From positions 1,518,501-1,582,500 of the forward strand of contig NZ_JARUBJ010000002.1 in the NCBI RefSeq assembly GCF_029626145.1: a stretch of DNA of 64,000 bases, in the 5' to 3' direction. Position 1 is the stretch's first letter, and each line of letters starts with the position of its first letter. The notes under the pieces were generated by a model. That model did not search any database. It was not told where the DNA came from and saw only the letters and a program-made list of their open reading frames with translations. Source of the stretch: Micromonospora sp. WMMD961 (GTDB taxonomy: Bacteria; Actinomycetota; Actinomycetes; Mycobacteriales; Micromonosporaceae). Shown one piece after another: positions 1-9,563 of this stretch. A program made the position numbers and the translations under genes.

Positions 1-211
1 AAACTAGGGCGCAACTGCATGCGTCAAACTGGCGAATTGTGAGGATTGCCACGCCCCCGCCGGACGGCTGCCGACCGACGGCCAGCTAAGCGCCGCGAAC
101 CGCCGACGGGCGCCCCCGAGACGGCCGATCGGGGCCTGGTGTGGGCCGATAGCTCCGAGTAGCGTGTTGCCTCCAACGCGTTCCGCTCCCCCTCCGGAGG
201 CGTACACCACC

Positions 212-1318
212 ATGGGTGGCTCCCCCCTGCGCATCCTCGTCGTCGGCGCGGGCATCGCCGGCCTGGCCGTCGCCCGGGCGCTGCGCCTGGCGGGCTTCCG
301 GCCGGACGTCACCGACAAGCTGCCGCCCGGGGAGTCCACCGAAACCGGCCTCTACCTGCCCGGCAATGCCGCCCGCGCGCTGCGCCGGCTCGACCTGCAC
401 GACCCGGTCCGTCCGCTCGGGCAGGTGATCCGCCGGCAGCACTTCTTCGACGCCGCAGGCGCCCGGCTCTGCGAGGTCGACCTCGACACCCTCTGGGCCG
501 GCGTCGGCGAGTGCCGGGCGCTGCCCCGGGCCGATCTGCACCGGGTGTTGCTCAGCGGCGCCGGCGGCGCCGTCCGGCACGGCGCCGAGGTCCGCACCCT
601 GGAGCTGCTGCCGGGCGCGGTCGGCGTGACCTTCACCGACGGCACCACCACCGAGTACGACCTGGTCATCGGCGCCGACGGACCGCGTTCCTCGGTGCGG
701 GCGCTGGCCGCGCTCGGTGGGCCGCCCCGCCCGGTCGGGCAGGTGGTCTACCGGGCCGTGCTGCGGGACGGCCCGCCGGTCACCGAGTGGACCGCACTGC
801 TCGGCCAGCGGTCCGGTTTCCTCATGGTGCCGATCGGCGCCGGGCGGCTGCACCTGTACGCCGACGAGGCCGGCACCGAGGAACCCGCCGACCCCCTCGC
901 GCGGCTGCGGGAGCTCTTCGCCGACTACCGGGGCCCGGTGCCCGAGGTGCTGGCCGCGCTCGACGACGTGCACGTCGGGATCACCGACGAGGTGGAGCTG
1001 GGTCGCTGGCACCGGGGACGCGTGCTGCTGGTCGGCGACGCCGCGCACGCCACCGCCCCCACCCTGTCCCAGGGTGCGGCGATGGCACTGGAGGATGCGG
1101 TGGTGCTGGCCGAGTCGCTGCGTGCCGCCAACAGTGTGGAGGCGGCCCTGGTGGCGTACGAGAGTCGTCGCCGTCCGCGTACCCGCTGGGTGGCCGACCG
1201 GACCCGGGACCGCAACCGGACCAGGGACGTCCCGCCGGCGCTGCGCGACCCCCTGCTGCGCGGCCGCGGCGGCCGGATCTTCGGGGAGCACTACCGGTTG
1301 CTGCTCGGCCCGCTGTAG
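212..1318 (+). CDS. FAD-dependent monooxygenase (aromatic hydroxylase family)
   Basis: A 368-residue class A flavoprotein monooxygenase. The Rossmann dinucleotide motif GAGIAG lies at residues 12-17 just after the N-terminal strand. The second FAD motif, IGADGPRSS, is near residue 152, and the ribityl-binding GDAAHATAP segment near 275 is followed by an LEDA helix. This order is that of the PHBH/UbiH/salicylate hydroxylase family, which uses NAD(P)H and O2 to hydroxylate an aromatic or polyketide substrate. No neighbour suggests the substrate. The ATG at 212 is preferred because CCGGAGG at 194-200 precedes it and the flavin motif then sits close to the N-terminus; an upstream in-frame start at 164 only adds a low-complexity stretch. 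The protein is probably cytoplasmic. Confidence 0.85.
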   Translation: MGGSPLRILVVGAGIAGLAVARALRLAGFRPDVTDKLPPGESTETGLYLPGNAARALRRLDLHDPVRPLGQVIRRQHFFDAAGARLCEVDLDTLWAGVGECRALPRADLHRVLLSGAGGAVRHGAEVRTLELLPGAVGVTFTDGTTTEYDLVIGADGPRSSVRALAALGGPPRPVGQVVYRAVLRDGPPVTEWTALLGQRSGFLMVPIGAGRLHLYADEAGTEEPADPLARLRELFADYRGPVPEVLAALDDVHVGITDEVELGRWHRGRVLLVGDAAHATAPTLSQGAAMALEDAVVLAESLRAANSVEAALVAYESRRRPRTRWVADRTRDRNRTRDVPPALRDPLLRGRGGRIFGEHYRLLLGPL

Positions 1319-1448
1319 CCCCGTTGTAGATCGTGTCACGCCACCCCACGCGGCGCTGCGACCTGCCGGGGACTATCCTCCTTGCGGATGACGGCCCGCC
1401 GATAACCAGCGTGTGCCGAGCGGGACAACCGAGAACCGGAGGCCACTC

Positions 1449-3209
1449 GTGACCACCGTCGCACCCAAGCCGGTCGTGACCCGGCCCTGGCCGGTCCGGG
1501 AGCCGGTCAAGGGGTCGGCCATCGCGCGGCTGCTGCGAACCACGGACGCGAAGCAGATCGGGATCATGTATATGATCACCGCGTTCGCGTTCTTCATGAT
1601 CGGTGGCCTGATGGCCCTGATCATGCGGGCTGAGCTGGCCCGACCCGGGCTGCAGTTCCTGTCGCCGGAGCAGTACAACCAGCTCTTCACGATGCACGGC
1701 ACGATCATGTTGCTGTTCTTCGCGACGCCGATCGTGTTCGCCTTCGCGAACTACATCGTGCCGATCCAGATCGGCGCGCCCGACGTCTCCTTCCCCCGAC
1801 TGAACAGCTTCGCCTACTGGCTGTACCTGTTCGGCGGCACGATGGCGACCGCCGGTTTCCTCACCCCGGGTGGCGCCGCCGACTTCGGCTGGTTCGCGTA
1901 CGCGCCGCTGAGCAGCGTCGAGCACTCGCCCGGCGTCGGCGCGAACATGTGGATCATGGGTCTGGCCATCTCCGGTCTGGGTACCATCCTCGGCGCGGTA
2001 AACATGATCACCACGGTGCTGACCCTGCGCGCGCCCGGCATGACCATGTTCCGGATGCCGATCTTCACGTGGAACATCCTGGTCACCAGCCTCCTGGTGA
2101 TCCTGGTCTTCCCGCTGCTGGCCGCCGCGCTGTTCGCGCTCGCCGCGGACCGCATCCTCGGTGCCCACGTGTACGACCCCGCGACCGGCGGGCCGATGCT
2201 CTGGCAGCACCTGTTCTGGTTCTTCGGGCACCCCGAGGTGTACATCGTCGCGCTGCCGTTCTTCGGCATCATCAGCGAGGTCATCCCGGTCTTCTCCCGC
2301 AAGCCGATCTTCGGTTACAAGGGTCTGGTCGCCGCGACCGTCGCGATCGCCGCGCTCTCGATGAGCGTCTGGGCGCACCACATGTTCGCCACCGGCCAGG
2401 TGCTGCTGCCGTTCTTCAGCTTCCTGAGCTACCTGATCGCCGTGCCGACCGGTATGAAGTTCTTCAACTGGATCGGCACCATGTGGCGGGGCCAGATCAG
2501 CTTCGAGACGCCGATGCTCTGGGCGGTCGGCTTCCTGGTCACCTTCCTCTTCGGTGGTCTGACCGGTGTGCTGCTGGCCAGCCCGCCGATCGACTTCCAC
2601 GTGTCGGACTCGTACTTCGTGGTGGCGCACTTCCACTACGTGCTCTTCGGCACGATCGTGTTCGCGGTGTTCGCCGGCATCTACTTCTGGTTCCCGAAGA
2701 TGTTCGGCCGGATGCTCGACGAGCGCCTCGGCAAGGTGCACTTCTGGCTCACCATGATCGGCTTCCACACCACGTTCCTGGTGCAGCACTGGCTCGGCAA
2801 CGAGGGCATGCCCCGTCGGTACGCCGACTACCTGCCCGGTGACGGCTTCACCACGCTGAACATGATCTCCACGATCGGCGCGTTCATCACCGGTATCTCC
2901 ACGCTGCCGTTCATCTACAACTGCTGGAAGTCGTACAAGACCGGCCCGGTGGTCGAGGTGAACGACCCCTGGGGTCACGGCAACTCGCTGGAGTGGGCGA
3001 CCAGCAGCCCGCCGCCGCTGCGCAACTTCGACCGGATGCCGCGCATCCGCTCCGAGCGGCCGGCGTTCGACGCGAAGTTCCCGGAACTGGCCGCCGGCGG
3101 TCAGAGTCTCGCCGGCCCGCCGGAGGGCGGTTCGAAGCCGCTCACCAGCGAGTCGGACGGCGGGGCCAGCTACCGCGAGGACACCGCCAGCGACATCGAC
3201 CGGCACTGA
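1449..3209 (+). CDS. ctaD: Cytochrome c oxidase subunit I (aa3 type)
   Basis: A 586-residue haem-copper oxidase catalytic subunit, with 12 predicted membrane helices. It reduces O2 at a haem a3/CuB centre and pumps protons. Ligands are visible: the low-spin haem His near 83 in TMHGTIM, the CuB His and cross-linked Tyr in GHPEVY (His261, Tyr265), the CuB pair HH at 310-311, and HFH at 394-396 for haem a3 and haem a. Glu in GHPEVY marks an A1-type oxidase. The GTG at 1449 is chosen because GGAGG lies 6 bases upstream; an earlier ATG at 1413 has no such site. The other oxidase subunits (ctaC, ctaE, qcr genes) are not adjacent, which is usual in actinobacteria. A strong hairpin follows at once. 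Confidence 0.97.
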   Translation: MTTVAPKPVVTRPWPVREPVKGSAIARLLRTTDAKQIGIMYMITAFAFFMIGGLMALIMRAELARPGLQFLSPEQYNQLFTMHGTIMLLFFATPIVFAFANYIVPIQIGAPDVSFPRLNSFAYWLYLFGGTMATAGFLTPGGAADFGWFAYAPLSSVEHSPGVGANMWIMGLAISGLGTILGAVNMITTVLTLRAPGMTMFRMPIFTWNILVTSLLVILVFPLLAAALFALAADRILGAHVYDPATGGPMLWQHLFWFFGHPEVYIVALPFFGIISEVIPVFSRKPIFGYKGLVAATVAIAALSMSVWAHHMFATGQVLLPFFSFLSYLIAVPTGMKFFNWIGTMWRGQISFETPMLWAVGFLVTFLFGGLTGVLLASPPIDFHVSDSYFVVAHFHYVLFGTIVFAVFAGIYFWFPKMFGRMLDERLGKVHFWLTMIGFHTTFLVQHWLGNEGMPRRYADYLPGDGFTTLNMISTIGAFITGISTLPFIYNCWKSYKTGPVVEVNDPWGHGNSLEWATSSPPPLRNFDRMPRIRSERPAFDAKFPELAAGGQSLAGPPEGGSKPLTSESDGGASYREDTASDIDRH

Positions 3210-3229
3210 CACTCGGGCTCAGCAGCACG

Positions 3230-3270
3230 AAGGGCGCCGCCCCCGGGACCACCCCGGGAGCGGCGCCCTT
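3230..3270 (+). terminator. Rho-independent-type hairpin after ctaD
   Basis: AAGGGCGCCGC is followed by CCCGGG, a 5-base loop, CCCGGG and GCGGCGCCCTT. The two arms are complementary over about 17 bases apart from one bulge. It starts 21 bases after the ctaD stop. There is no long T run, as is common in high-GC actinobacteria. Confidence 0.8.
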
Positions 3271-3409
3271 CGCCGTGTGCGGTGTCGCCCTGCTCTCGTT
3301 ACACCCTGGGCGCTGTCCAGCCTGGCGGCTGCCGGGAACCATGTCCTGACGAGCGTGATTCCGCTGGGGCATCTTGATTCCGCTGTGGCATCGCGGTCCC
3401 CGGGGTGCG

Positions 3410-3462
3410 CGCCATCGGACGACGGTCGCCCATCGGACGACGGTCGCCCATCGAACGACGGC
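3410..3462. repeat. Three tandem copies of a 17-18 bp unit
   Basis: Three consecutive units of the form CGCCCATCGGACGACGGT start at 3410 (17 bp, one C missing), 3427 and 3445 (two substitutions). They lie in the intergenic space between ctaD and the convergent MFS gene. Just upstream, two imperfect copies of ATTCCGCTGGGGCATC (3358 and 3377) form another short duplication. No coding role is apparent. Confidence 0.85.
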
Positions 3463-3481
3463 AGGGCCGCCGGGTGATCTG

Positions 3482-4705
3482 TCAGTGGGCGACGGGGGTG
3501 AGGTCCGGCTCGACGGGCGGCGGGATGGCCGCAGCGACGCGGTGGCGACGCAGTTCGATCGGGAGCACCACCAGGGTGACCAGCGCACCGAGTGCTCCGG
3601 TGACCACGAAACCCCAGATCGGCGAGCTTGCGTCGATCACCGCGCCGGCGAGCGGCGCACCGATCGCGATGCCGACGGTGACCGCAGACCCGTGCAGCCC
3701 CATCGCCTCACCGCGTACCTGCGCAGGGACCAGGCGGCTGACCGCGTCGGAGCCGGCTGCGATGGTCGGCGCGCAGAGCGCGCCGGCCGGGATCAGCGCC
3801 AGGCACAGCAGCCACCAGTGCGCCCCGCCCAGCCCGACCGGGATGGTGCACAGGGCGAGTGCGGCGGTCAACGCCAGTGGGGAGAACGAGCGGTGCACAG
3901 CCCCGTAGGCGAACCCTCCGGCCAGCGAGGCGACCGCCCAGATGGCCAGCACCGCGCCGGTCCAACCGACCTCACCGCTGGCCCGCAGTACGGCGACCAC
4001 CGCCACGTCGGTGCCGCCGAGCACCAGGGTCGCCGCGGCGCTGAGTGCCAGTACGGCGAGCAGTCGGGGAGTCAGCCACTCCCGGCGAGGCACCCGCTGG
4101 GGTGGGCCGCTGGGCTCCGCGGTGGCTTCGCGGATCGGCGGGTTGACCAGCCACAGACCGATTCCGGCGGCCACGATGCCGCCGCCGACCAGGTACATGG
4201 TGGTCTGCGCAGAGATAGCGGTGACCAGAGCCACCGCCAACGCCGGGCCGATCATGAATGACAGCTCCACCGACATGGAGTCCAACGCGTACGCCGGGCG
4301 GCGCTGGTGCTCCGGAACCAGCGCGGCGATCGACTGACGGACCACGGAGAAGATCGGCAGGGCCAGGGAGCCGGCCACGAAGGCAGCCGGCAACAGCAGG
4401 GGGTACGGCAGTGACGGCGCGGTGGACCAGAAGATCGCCTCGACGATGCCGGTGAGCACCAGGACCGGGCGTAGACCCCGACGGTCCACCAGTCGGCCGA
4501 GGATCGGGCCGCCGATCGCCGCGCCCACGGTGACCGCCGCACCCACCAGGCCGGCGGCCCCGTAACCTCGACCAAGGTCGAAGACCACGTGGAAGGTAAG
4601 CGTCACCCCGGTCGCGGTGAGCGGGATGCGGGCGAGGACGGCCACCACCAGCAGCGACCGCAGGCCGGGTAGCGCGAGCGCTTGCCGGTAAGGCTTCATG
4701 TTCAC
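3482..4705 (-). CDS. Major facilitator superfamily transporter
   Basis: A 407-residue MFS protein of the usual length, with about 12 hydrophobic helices. The loop GRLVDRRGLRPV between helices 2 and 3 matches the family A-motif (Gly, Asp and basic residues). The short N-terminal cytoplasmic segment MKPYRQALALPG is typical of drug-efflux or small-molecule exporters of this superfamily; the substrate cannot be read. The GTG at 4705 is preferred because GGAGG lies 11 bases upstream on the minus strand. An ATG at 4699 and a longer frame from 4729 are alternatives. It is convergent with ctaD and probably separately transcribed from pncA. Confidence 0.85.
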   Translation of the reverse strand: MNMKPYRQALALPGLRSLLVVAVLARIPLTATGVTLTFHVVFDLGRGYGAAGLVGAAVTVGAAIGGPILGRLVDRRGLRPVLVLTGIVEAIFWSTAPSLPYPLLLPAAFVAGSLALPIFSVVRQSIAALVPEHQRRPAYALDSMSVELSFMIGPALAVALVTAISAQTTMYLVGGGIVAAGIGLWLVNPPIREATAEPSGPPQRVPRREWLTPRLLAVLALSAAATLVLGGTDVAVVAVLRASGEVGWTGAVLAIWAVASLAGGFAYGAVHRSFSPLALTAALALCTIPVGLGGAHWWLLCLALIPAGALCAPTIAAGSDAVSRLVPAQVRGEAMGLHGSAVTVGIAIGAPLAGAVIDASSPIWGFVVTGALGALVTLVVLPIELRRHRVAAAIPPPVEPDLTPVAH

Positions 4706-4769
4706 GTGGGTCCGTACCTCCGGCGTCATCCTCGACCGGAGACGGTCCGATGGCCAATCATTTACGCTC

Positions 4770-5351
4770 TCATGCGGCAGTGATCACAGGCTCCCCGTGC
4801 AGAGTCACCCCGGCACCCTCCATCGAGCGAAGCGCCACGTCGGTGGTCGCCGGGGCGACGGCCGCGGTCAGCTCCAGCAGCACGGTGGTGGCGAACCCCT
4901 CCCGGGCGGCGTCCAGCGCGGTCGCCCGCACGCAGTGGTCGGTGGCGATGCCGACCACGTCGACCCGGTCCACGTCGTGCCGCCGCAGCCAGTCGGCCAG
5001 GCACTCGCCGTCGGCGGCGTGCCCCTCGAACCCGGAGTACGCCGCCGCGTGCTCGCCCTTGTGGAAGATCGCCTCGACCCGGCCGGTGTCGAGCTCCGGG
5101 TGGAACTCGGAGCCGCTGGTGCCGACCACGCAGTGCCGGGGCCAGGACTCCACGAAGTCCGGCGGATCGCCGAAGTGCGCACCCGGGTCGACGTGGTAGT
5201 CCTTGGTGGCGACGACGTGCGTCCACCGGTCCGGCTCGCTGGCGAGCAGCCGGGAGATGCCCGAGGCCACCCCCGCGCCGCCTGCGACGGCCAACGAACC
5301 GCCCTCGCAGAAGTCGTTCTGCACGTCCACGATGATCAGCGCGTTGGCCAT
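4770..5351 (-). CDS. pncA: Nicotinamidase
   Basis: A 193-residue isochorismatase-fold hydrolase that deamidates nicotinamide to nicotinate for NAD salvage. The catalytic triad is visible as Asp9 (IIVDVQNDF), Lys98 (FHKG) and Cys140 (TDHC). The metal-binding residues Asp51, His53, His59 and His73 are spaced as in mycobacterial PncA (Asp49, His51, His57, His71). The nicotinate it makes is the substrate of the next gene upstream, pncB, 36 bases away on the same strand, so the two probably form an operon. In mycobacteria this enzyme also activates pyrazinamide. Confidence 0.95.
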   Translation of the reverse strand: MANALIIVDVQNDFCEGGSLAVAGGAGVASGISRLLASEPDRWTHVVATKDYHVDPGAHFGDPPDFVESWPRHCVVGTSGSEFHPELDTGRVEAIFHKGEHAAAYSGFEGHAADGECLADWLRRHDVDRVDVVGIATDHCVRATALDAAREGFATTVLLELTAAVAPATTDVALRSMEGAGVTLHGEPVITAA

Positions 5352-5387
5352 CGGGGTTCCCTTTCCAGATCGGTTCGGTGGGAGGGG

Positions 5388-6674
5388 TCAGCCAGCGGGC
5401 ACTACGGTGACCGGCACGGCCGGGTCACCGGCCGAAAGCTTCAACCCCTCCCACGGGATAGAGATCAGGCACTCCCGCAGGTGCTCCCGTGACGCGTCGA
5501 GCGACGGTCGCGACACCGGCTCGCCGTCGACCACGTACGAGTGCTGGAGCATGCGGTCGTTCGGCTTCCGGTCCGGTACGCCCTGCGGGACGATGACCTC
5601 CTCGGTGGCGGTGCCGGTCGGCTTGTGCCGGCGGACCGCGACCTTCCGGCCGCCGATGGTCGCCTTGTGCTCGGAGCGCTTCACCACCGGCCGTCCCTCG
5701 ACCTCGACGAGCTTGTAGACCAGCCCGGCGGTCGGCGCTCCGGAGCCGGTGACCACGGCCGTGCCGGCGCCGTACATGTCCACCGGTTCGGCGGCCAGCG
5801 CGGCGATCGCGTACTCGTCGAGGTCACCCGAAACGATGATCTTGGTTTCGGTGGCGCCCAGCGAGTCGAGCAGTTCCCGGGACTGCTGAGCGATCACCGC
5901 CAGATCGCCCGAGTCGATCCGTACCGCCCGCAGGTCCGGTCCGGCCACCGCGATCGCGTTGCGGATGCCCTGACTGATGTCGTACGTGTCGACCAGCAGC
6001 GTGGTGTCCCTGCCCAGCGTGGCGACCTGTGAGGCGAACGCCGCCCGCTCGTCGTCGTGCAGCAGCGTGAACGCGTGCGCCGCCGTGCCCGCCGTCGGGA
6101 TGCCGTAGCGCGCACCGGCGGCGAGGTTGGACGTGAACCGGAACCCGGCCAGGTACGCGGCCCGCGCCGCGGCCACCGCGGCCTCCTCGTGCGCCCGACG
6201 CGATCCCATCTCGATCAGCGCCCGGCCCCGTGCCGCGGTCACCATGCGTGCCGCCGCCGCAGCCACCGCGCTGTCGTGGTTGAGCACGGAGAGCACCAGC
6301 GTCTCCAGCACCACGCACTCGGCGAAGCCGCCGGAGACGGTGAGGATCGGTGAACCGGGGAAGAACAGCTCGCCCTCGGCGTACCCGTCGACGTCGCCGG
6401 TGAAGCGGTAGTCGGTGAGCCACGCCGCGGCCGATTCGTCGACCACTCCGGTCCGGCGCAGGAAGTCGACCTCGGAGGGGTCGAACCGGAAGTCGCGGAT
6501 CAGCTCGACCAGTCGGGCGGTGCCGGCGACCACGCCGTACCGGCGACCGCTGGGCAGCCGGCGGCTGAACACCTCGAAGACACACCGGCGGTCGGCGGTG
6601 CCGTCCCGCAGTGCCGCGCTGACCATGGTCAGCTCGTAGTGGTCGGTCAGCAGCGCGGGTCGGTGGTTGCTCAC
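5388..6674 (-). CDS. pncB: Nicotinate phosphoribosyltransferase
   Basis: A 428-residue type II phosphoribosyltransferase that joins nicotinate and PRPP, driven by ATP, to give nicotinate mononucleotide. Diagnostic segments are the N-terminal LTDHYELTM (substrate loop), DTYDISQGI, and RIDSGDLAV with SGDLDEYAI (phosphate-binding barrel strands). The length fits the family. It sits upstream of pncA in the same direction, so it is the first gene of a salvage pair. The LAL regulator gene ends only 16 bases before it on the same strand, so all three could share a transcript. Confidence 0.95.
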   Translation of the reverse strand: MSNHRPALLTDHYELTMVSAALRDGTADRRCVFEVFSRRLPSGRRYGVVAGTARLVELIRDFRFDPSEVDFLRRTGVVDESAAAWLTDYRFTGDVDGYAEGELFFPGSPILTVSGGFAECVVLETLVLSVLNHDSAVAAAAARMVTAARGRALIEMGSRRAHEEAAVAAARAAYLAGFRFTSNLAAGARYGIPTAGTAAHAFTLLHDDERAAFASQVATLGRDTTLLVDTYDISQGIRNAIAVAGPDLRAVRIDSGDLAVIAQQSRELLDSLGATETKIIVSGDLDEYAIAALAAEPVDMYGAGTAVVTGSGAPTAGLVYKLVEVEGRPVVKRSEHKATIGGRKVAVRRHKPTGTATEEVIVPQGVPDRKPNDRMLQHSYVVDGEPVSRPSLDASREHLRECLISIPWEGLKLSAGDPAVPVTVVPAG

Positions 6675-6690
6675 CGCCCCAGCCTAAGGT

Positions 6691-9369
6691 TCAGCCCGCG
6701 TCGCCGCCTTCGTGGCCCGGGATCGAGCGCAGCGCGGCCCACAGTTCGGCGCGGCCGGTCACGCCGAGCTTGGTGTAGATCCGCTGGAGGTGGTTCTCCA
6801 CGGTGCGTGCCGAGAGGTAGAGCCGTTCGGCGATGGCCCGGCTGGGCGCGCCGTGCGCGGCGAGACGGGCCACCTGCCACTCCCGCTCGGTCAGCACCGG
6901 CGCGCCCGCGTGCAGCGCCGGCGTCCGGATCGAGTCACAGCGCCCGAGCAGCCCGGCCAGGCGCTCCCGGGCGTCGTTGGCCGCCGCCGAGTGCTGCCGG
7001 CGCAACCGCTGTACGGCCTGGGAGGTGGCCTCGGCCGCGTACACGGTCAACTCCAACGCGGCATAGTCGTCGGCGACCGCCAGTAGGTCGGTGGCAGAGT
7101 CGGTGGCCGCGGCGCGGGCGTGCCGGGCCAGCAGCGGCGGAAGCACCCCGTCGACCCGTTCGGAGAGTTCGGCGAGGCGCTGGGCGACCGTGCGCCGGCC
7201 GCCGTCGGAGCAGGTGGGCCCGACTGCCATGCCGGCCTGGTCCAGTCGGACGAGGTCGTGCAGCACGTGCACCTCGTGTCCGGCGAAACCGTCCGCGCGC
7301 AGCCGGTCCACCAGGTCGCCGAGGTGCTTGACCGCGCCCGGCAGGTCACCCGACGCGGCGAGCGCCGCGCCCCGGGCCTGCTCCAGCCACGGGTAGAGCA
7401 CCGCCATACCCGGCGCGTGGGTGCGGTCCGCCTCGGCCATCGCCGCGGTCGCCTGCGCGGCGTCACCGCGCAGCGCCGCCGACTGGGCGCGCTCCGCCTG
7501 GGCCAGGCCGGCGTAGACCCGGCTGGTGGCCAGCACCGCGCAGGCGCCCAGCGCGGTACGCATGGCCGCGTCGCTCTGCCCACGCATCCGGGCCGCGTAC
7601 GCCTGGAGGATGGCGAGGTAGCCGGTGCCGAGCCGGAAGTCACCGGCACCGGCGAGGTCGGCGAACTCGTCCGCCACGATCGCGTCGATCCCGGCCAGGT
7701 CGCCGGTGAGCATGAGCCTGGTGCCCCGGGCCAGCTCCAGTGCCAACTGCAGGTACGGCATGTCGGTGCGCCAGTTGGCGGCAGCGGAGTGCACCTGGGC
7801 GATCGCCGTACCGCTGCGGTTGAGCTGGCCCTGCGCGGCCTGGACGTACGCGATGGTGGAACGCGCCAGCTCGCGGGCGGCGACGCCGGCCGCCGGCCGG
7901 TCCAGCACGCGTTGGCTGAGTCGCACGGCGGTCGTCGTGTCCAGCCCGTGCAGGCGCATGATCGCCTCGAAGGCGTGCACCCGGGACCGGTCTGCCGAGT
8001 CGCTGAGTTGCTCGACCCGGCTCGCGATCTCCTCCACCGTGGACTGTCGGCTCAATCCCCAGTAGCTGACCATCCCGCGCACGGTCAGCCAGCGGCAGAG
8101 TCGCCGCTCGTCGCCGGGCTCGGGGGTCACCGTGTCGAGAACCCCGATCGCCTCCTCCGGTCGGTCGGCGAACATCAGGATGGTGGCCAGCAGCTCCGCC
8201 GCGTCGGAGCCGCCGTCGGCGTTGAGCGCGGCGCGCGCCAGGCGGGTGGCCAGCGGCACGTCGTAGCGGGTGAACGCCTGGACCGCGGCATCCACCAGCA
8301 GCGCCGGATCCTGCGCGGTGCCCGAGTCGAGTCGCCAGACCGCCACCCGCAGCAGGTCGTCGCGGCGGCGCTTGCCAACCTGTTCGAGCAGTTCCGCGAG
8401 GTGCGCCTGGAGTCGGCGGGTGCGGCTGACCGGGCAGCGGCGGCGCATCACCTCGCCGTAGAGCGGGTGGGCCAACCGGACGTCGGTGCGCCGGTCGTGC
8501 TGGATCACACTGATCAGGCCGCGTTCCTCGGCGGTCTCCACGTCCGCCTGGTCGGCGGCCTGCTTGAGCAGGTGCAGGCCGAGTGGTTCGCCGAACGCCA
8601 CCAGTTCGACGACCGCGCGGACGCCGTCGGTGAGCTTGCCGACCCGGGTGTCGATCAGGTCGGTGAGGTTGGGCGCCAACTCCAGTCGCCCGGTCCACTT
8701 CCAGATCCCGTAGGTGCGCTTCAGTTCCGCGCTGCCGCTGGCGGCGTGCACCAACTCGCGTAGCAGCAGCGGGTTGCCGGCCGCGAGTGCCCCGAGCCGG
8801 TCGGCGGAGCCGGCATCGACCGGGCCACCGAGGATCGCCGCCAGCAGGCCGGCGGTCTCCTCCTGCGGCATCGGGGTCAGCTCGACGTGCTCGACCAGGT
8901 CGTCGGTCCAGAGTGCGCGGATCGGCAGCGGAATCTGTTCGCCGTCGCGCAGGGTGCCGAGCACCGTGGCGTTCTCCGCTCGGGCGACCAGGTGCACCAG
9001 CGCCGCCGAGGGCGGGTCGAGCAGGTGGGCGTCGTCGATGGCCAGCACGATGCGTCGGCCCGCCGCCTGCTGTTGCAGCACGTTGAGCGCCCAGCGCAGG
9101 ATGCCCGCGGGGGAGAGGCCCTGGGGCTGCTCGGCGGGGAGGATCTGCACCAGCCCGCCGAACGGCAGCGCGGCGGTGGTGGCGCTGGCGGCGATGTGCC
9201 AGATCGCGAACCGGTCGGTGGGCAGCGCGGTGACGCCTTCACGCAGTAATCGACTCTTGCCGATGCCCGCGCTGCCGCTGAAGAAGAGCCCTCGGCCGGC
9301 CTCGCCGGTCACCGCCGCCAGCAGGCGGTTCAGCTCATCTGTCCGGCCGACGAACTTCCATCGACTCAT
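6691..9369 (-). CDS. LuxR-family regulator of the large ATP-binding (LAL) type
   Basis: An 892-residue protein with the typical LAL architecture. An N-terminal AAA/STAND ATPase carries Walker A GSAGIGKS near residues 32-39 and Walker B AIDDAH about 110 residues later. A long helical TPR-like middle follows, then a C-terminal LuxR DNA-binding domain (LTEREWQVARLAAHG, then SARTVENHLQRIY). Such proteins are usually pathway-specific activators in actinobacteria, often of secondary metabolism or sugar use. The ATG at 9369 is chosen because MSRWKFVGR is the conserved start of the ATPase; the frame continues upstream to 9543 without homologous-looking sequence. The gene lies just upstream of pncB on the same strand and is divergent from the pseudo-GTPase gene. 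Confidence 0.9.
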   Translation of the reverse strand: MSRWKFVGRTDELNRLLAAVTGEAGRGLFFSGSAGIGKSRLLREGVTALPTDRFAIWHIAASATTAALPFGGLVQILPAEQPQGLSPAGILRWALNVLQQQAAGRRIVLAIDDAHLLDPPSAALVHLVARAENATVLGTLRDGEQIPLPIRALWTDDLVEHVELTPMPQEETAGLLAAILGGPVDAGSADRLGALAAGNPLLLRELVHAASGSAELKRTYGIWKWTGRLELAPNLTDLIDTRVGKLTDGVRAVVELVAFGEPLGLHLLKQAADQADVETAEERGLISVIQHDRRTDVRLAHPLYGEVMRRRCPVSRTRRLQAHLAELLEQVGKRRRDDLLRVAVWRLDSGTAQDPALLVDAAVQAFTRYDVPLATRLARAALNADGGSDAAELLATILMFADRPEEAIGVLDTVTPEPGDERRLCRWLTVRGMVSYWGLSRQSTVEEIASRVEQLSDSADRSRVHAFEAIMRLHGLDTTTAVRLSQRVLDRPAAGVAARELARSTIAYVQAAQGQLNRSGTAIAQVHSAAANWRTDMPYLQLALELARGTRLMLTGDLAGIDAIVADEFADLAGAGDFRLGTGYLAILQAYAARMRGQSDAAMRTALGACAVLATSRVYAGLAQAERAQSAALRGDAAQATAAMAEADRTHAPGMAVLYPWLEQARGAALAASGDLPGAVKHLGDLVDRLRADGFAGHEVHVLHDLVRLDQAGMAVGPTCSDGGRRTVAQRLAELSERVDGVLPPLLARHARAAATDSATDLLAVADDYAALELTVYAAEATSQAVQRLRRQHSAAANDARERLAGLLGRCDSIRTPALHAGAPVLTEREWQVARLAAHGAPSRAIAERLYLSARTVENHLQRIYTKLGVTGRAELWAALRSIPGHEGGDAG

Positions 9370-9563
9370 CCGCGCAGCATATCGACCGGAATCCGTCCGC
9401 GCCCGTATCGTCACCGAACGAAGTTGAGTAGCCGCACAATTACCGATGAGTATTCGATGTGTCCACCCGGTCGCTGGCCCGCCCGTAGTCTTCCGGCATC
9501 CGGGTTCTTCACCGATCTTCCACGCGACCGGGCAACCGGTCACCTGCCACGGGAGGCCACCTG

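Noticed and set aside
1..211. A gene at the left edge
   Set aside because: The frames here are short or run antisense into the monooxygenase. I see no start with a ribosome site other than the monooxygenase's own, and no clear promoter or hairpin.
981..3212. A 743-residue open frame antisense to ctaD
   Set aside because: Composition is dominated by Arg, Asp, Glu, His and Gly, as expected when a GC-rich gene is read on the other strand. ctaD has full catalytic motifs; this frame has none and no ribosome site.
3410..3462. CRISPR-like array
   Set aside because: The repeats are directly adjacent with no spacers, only three units, and no cas gene lies nearby.
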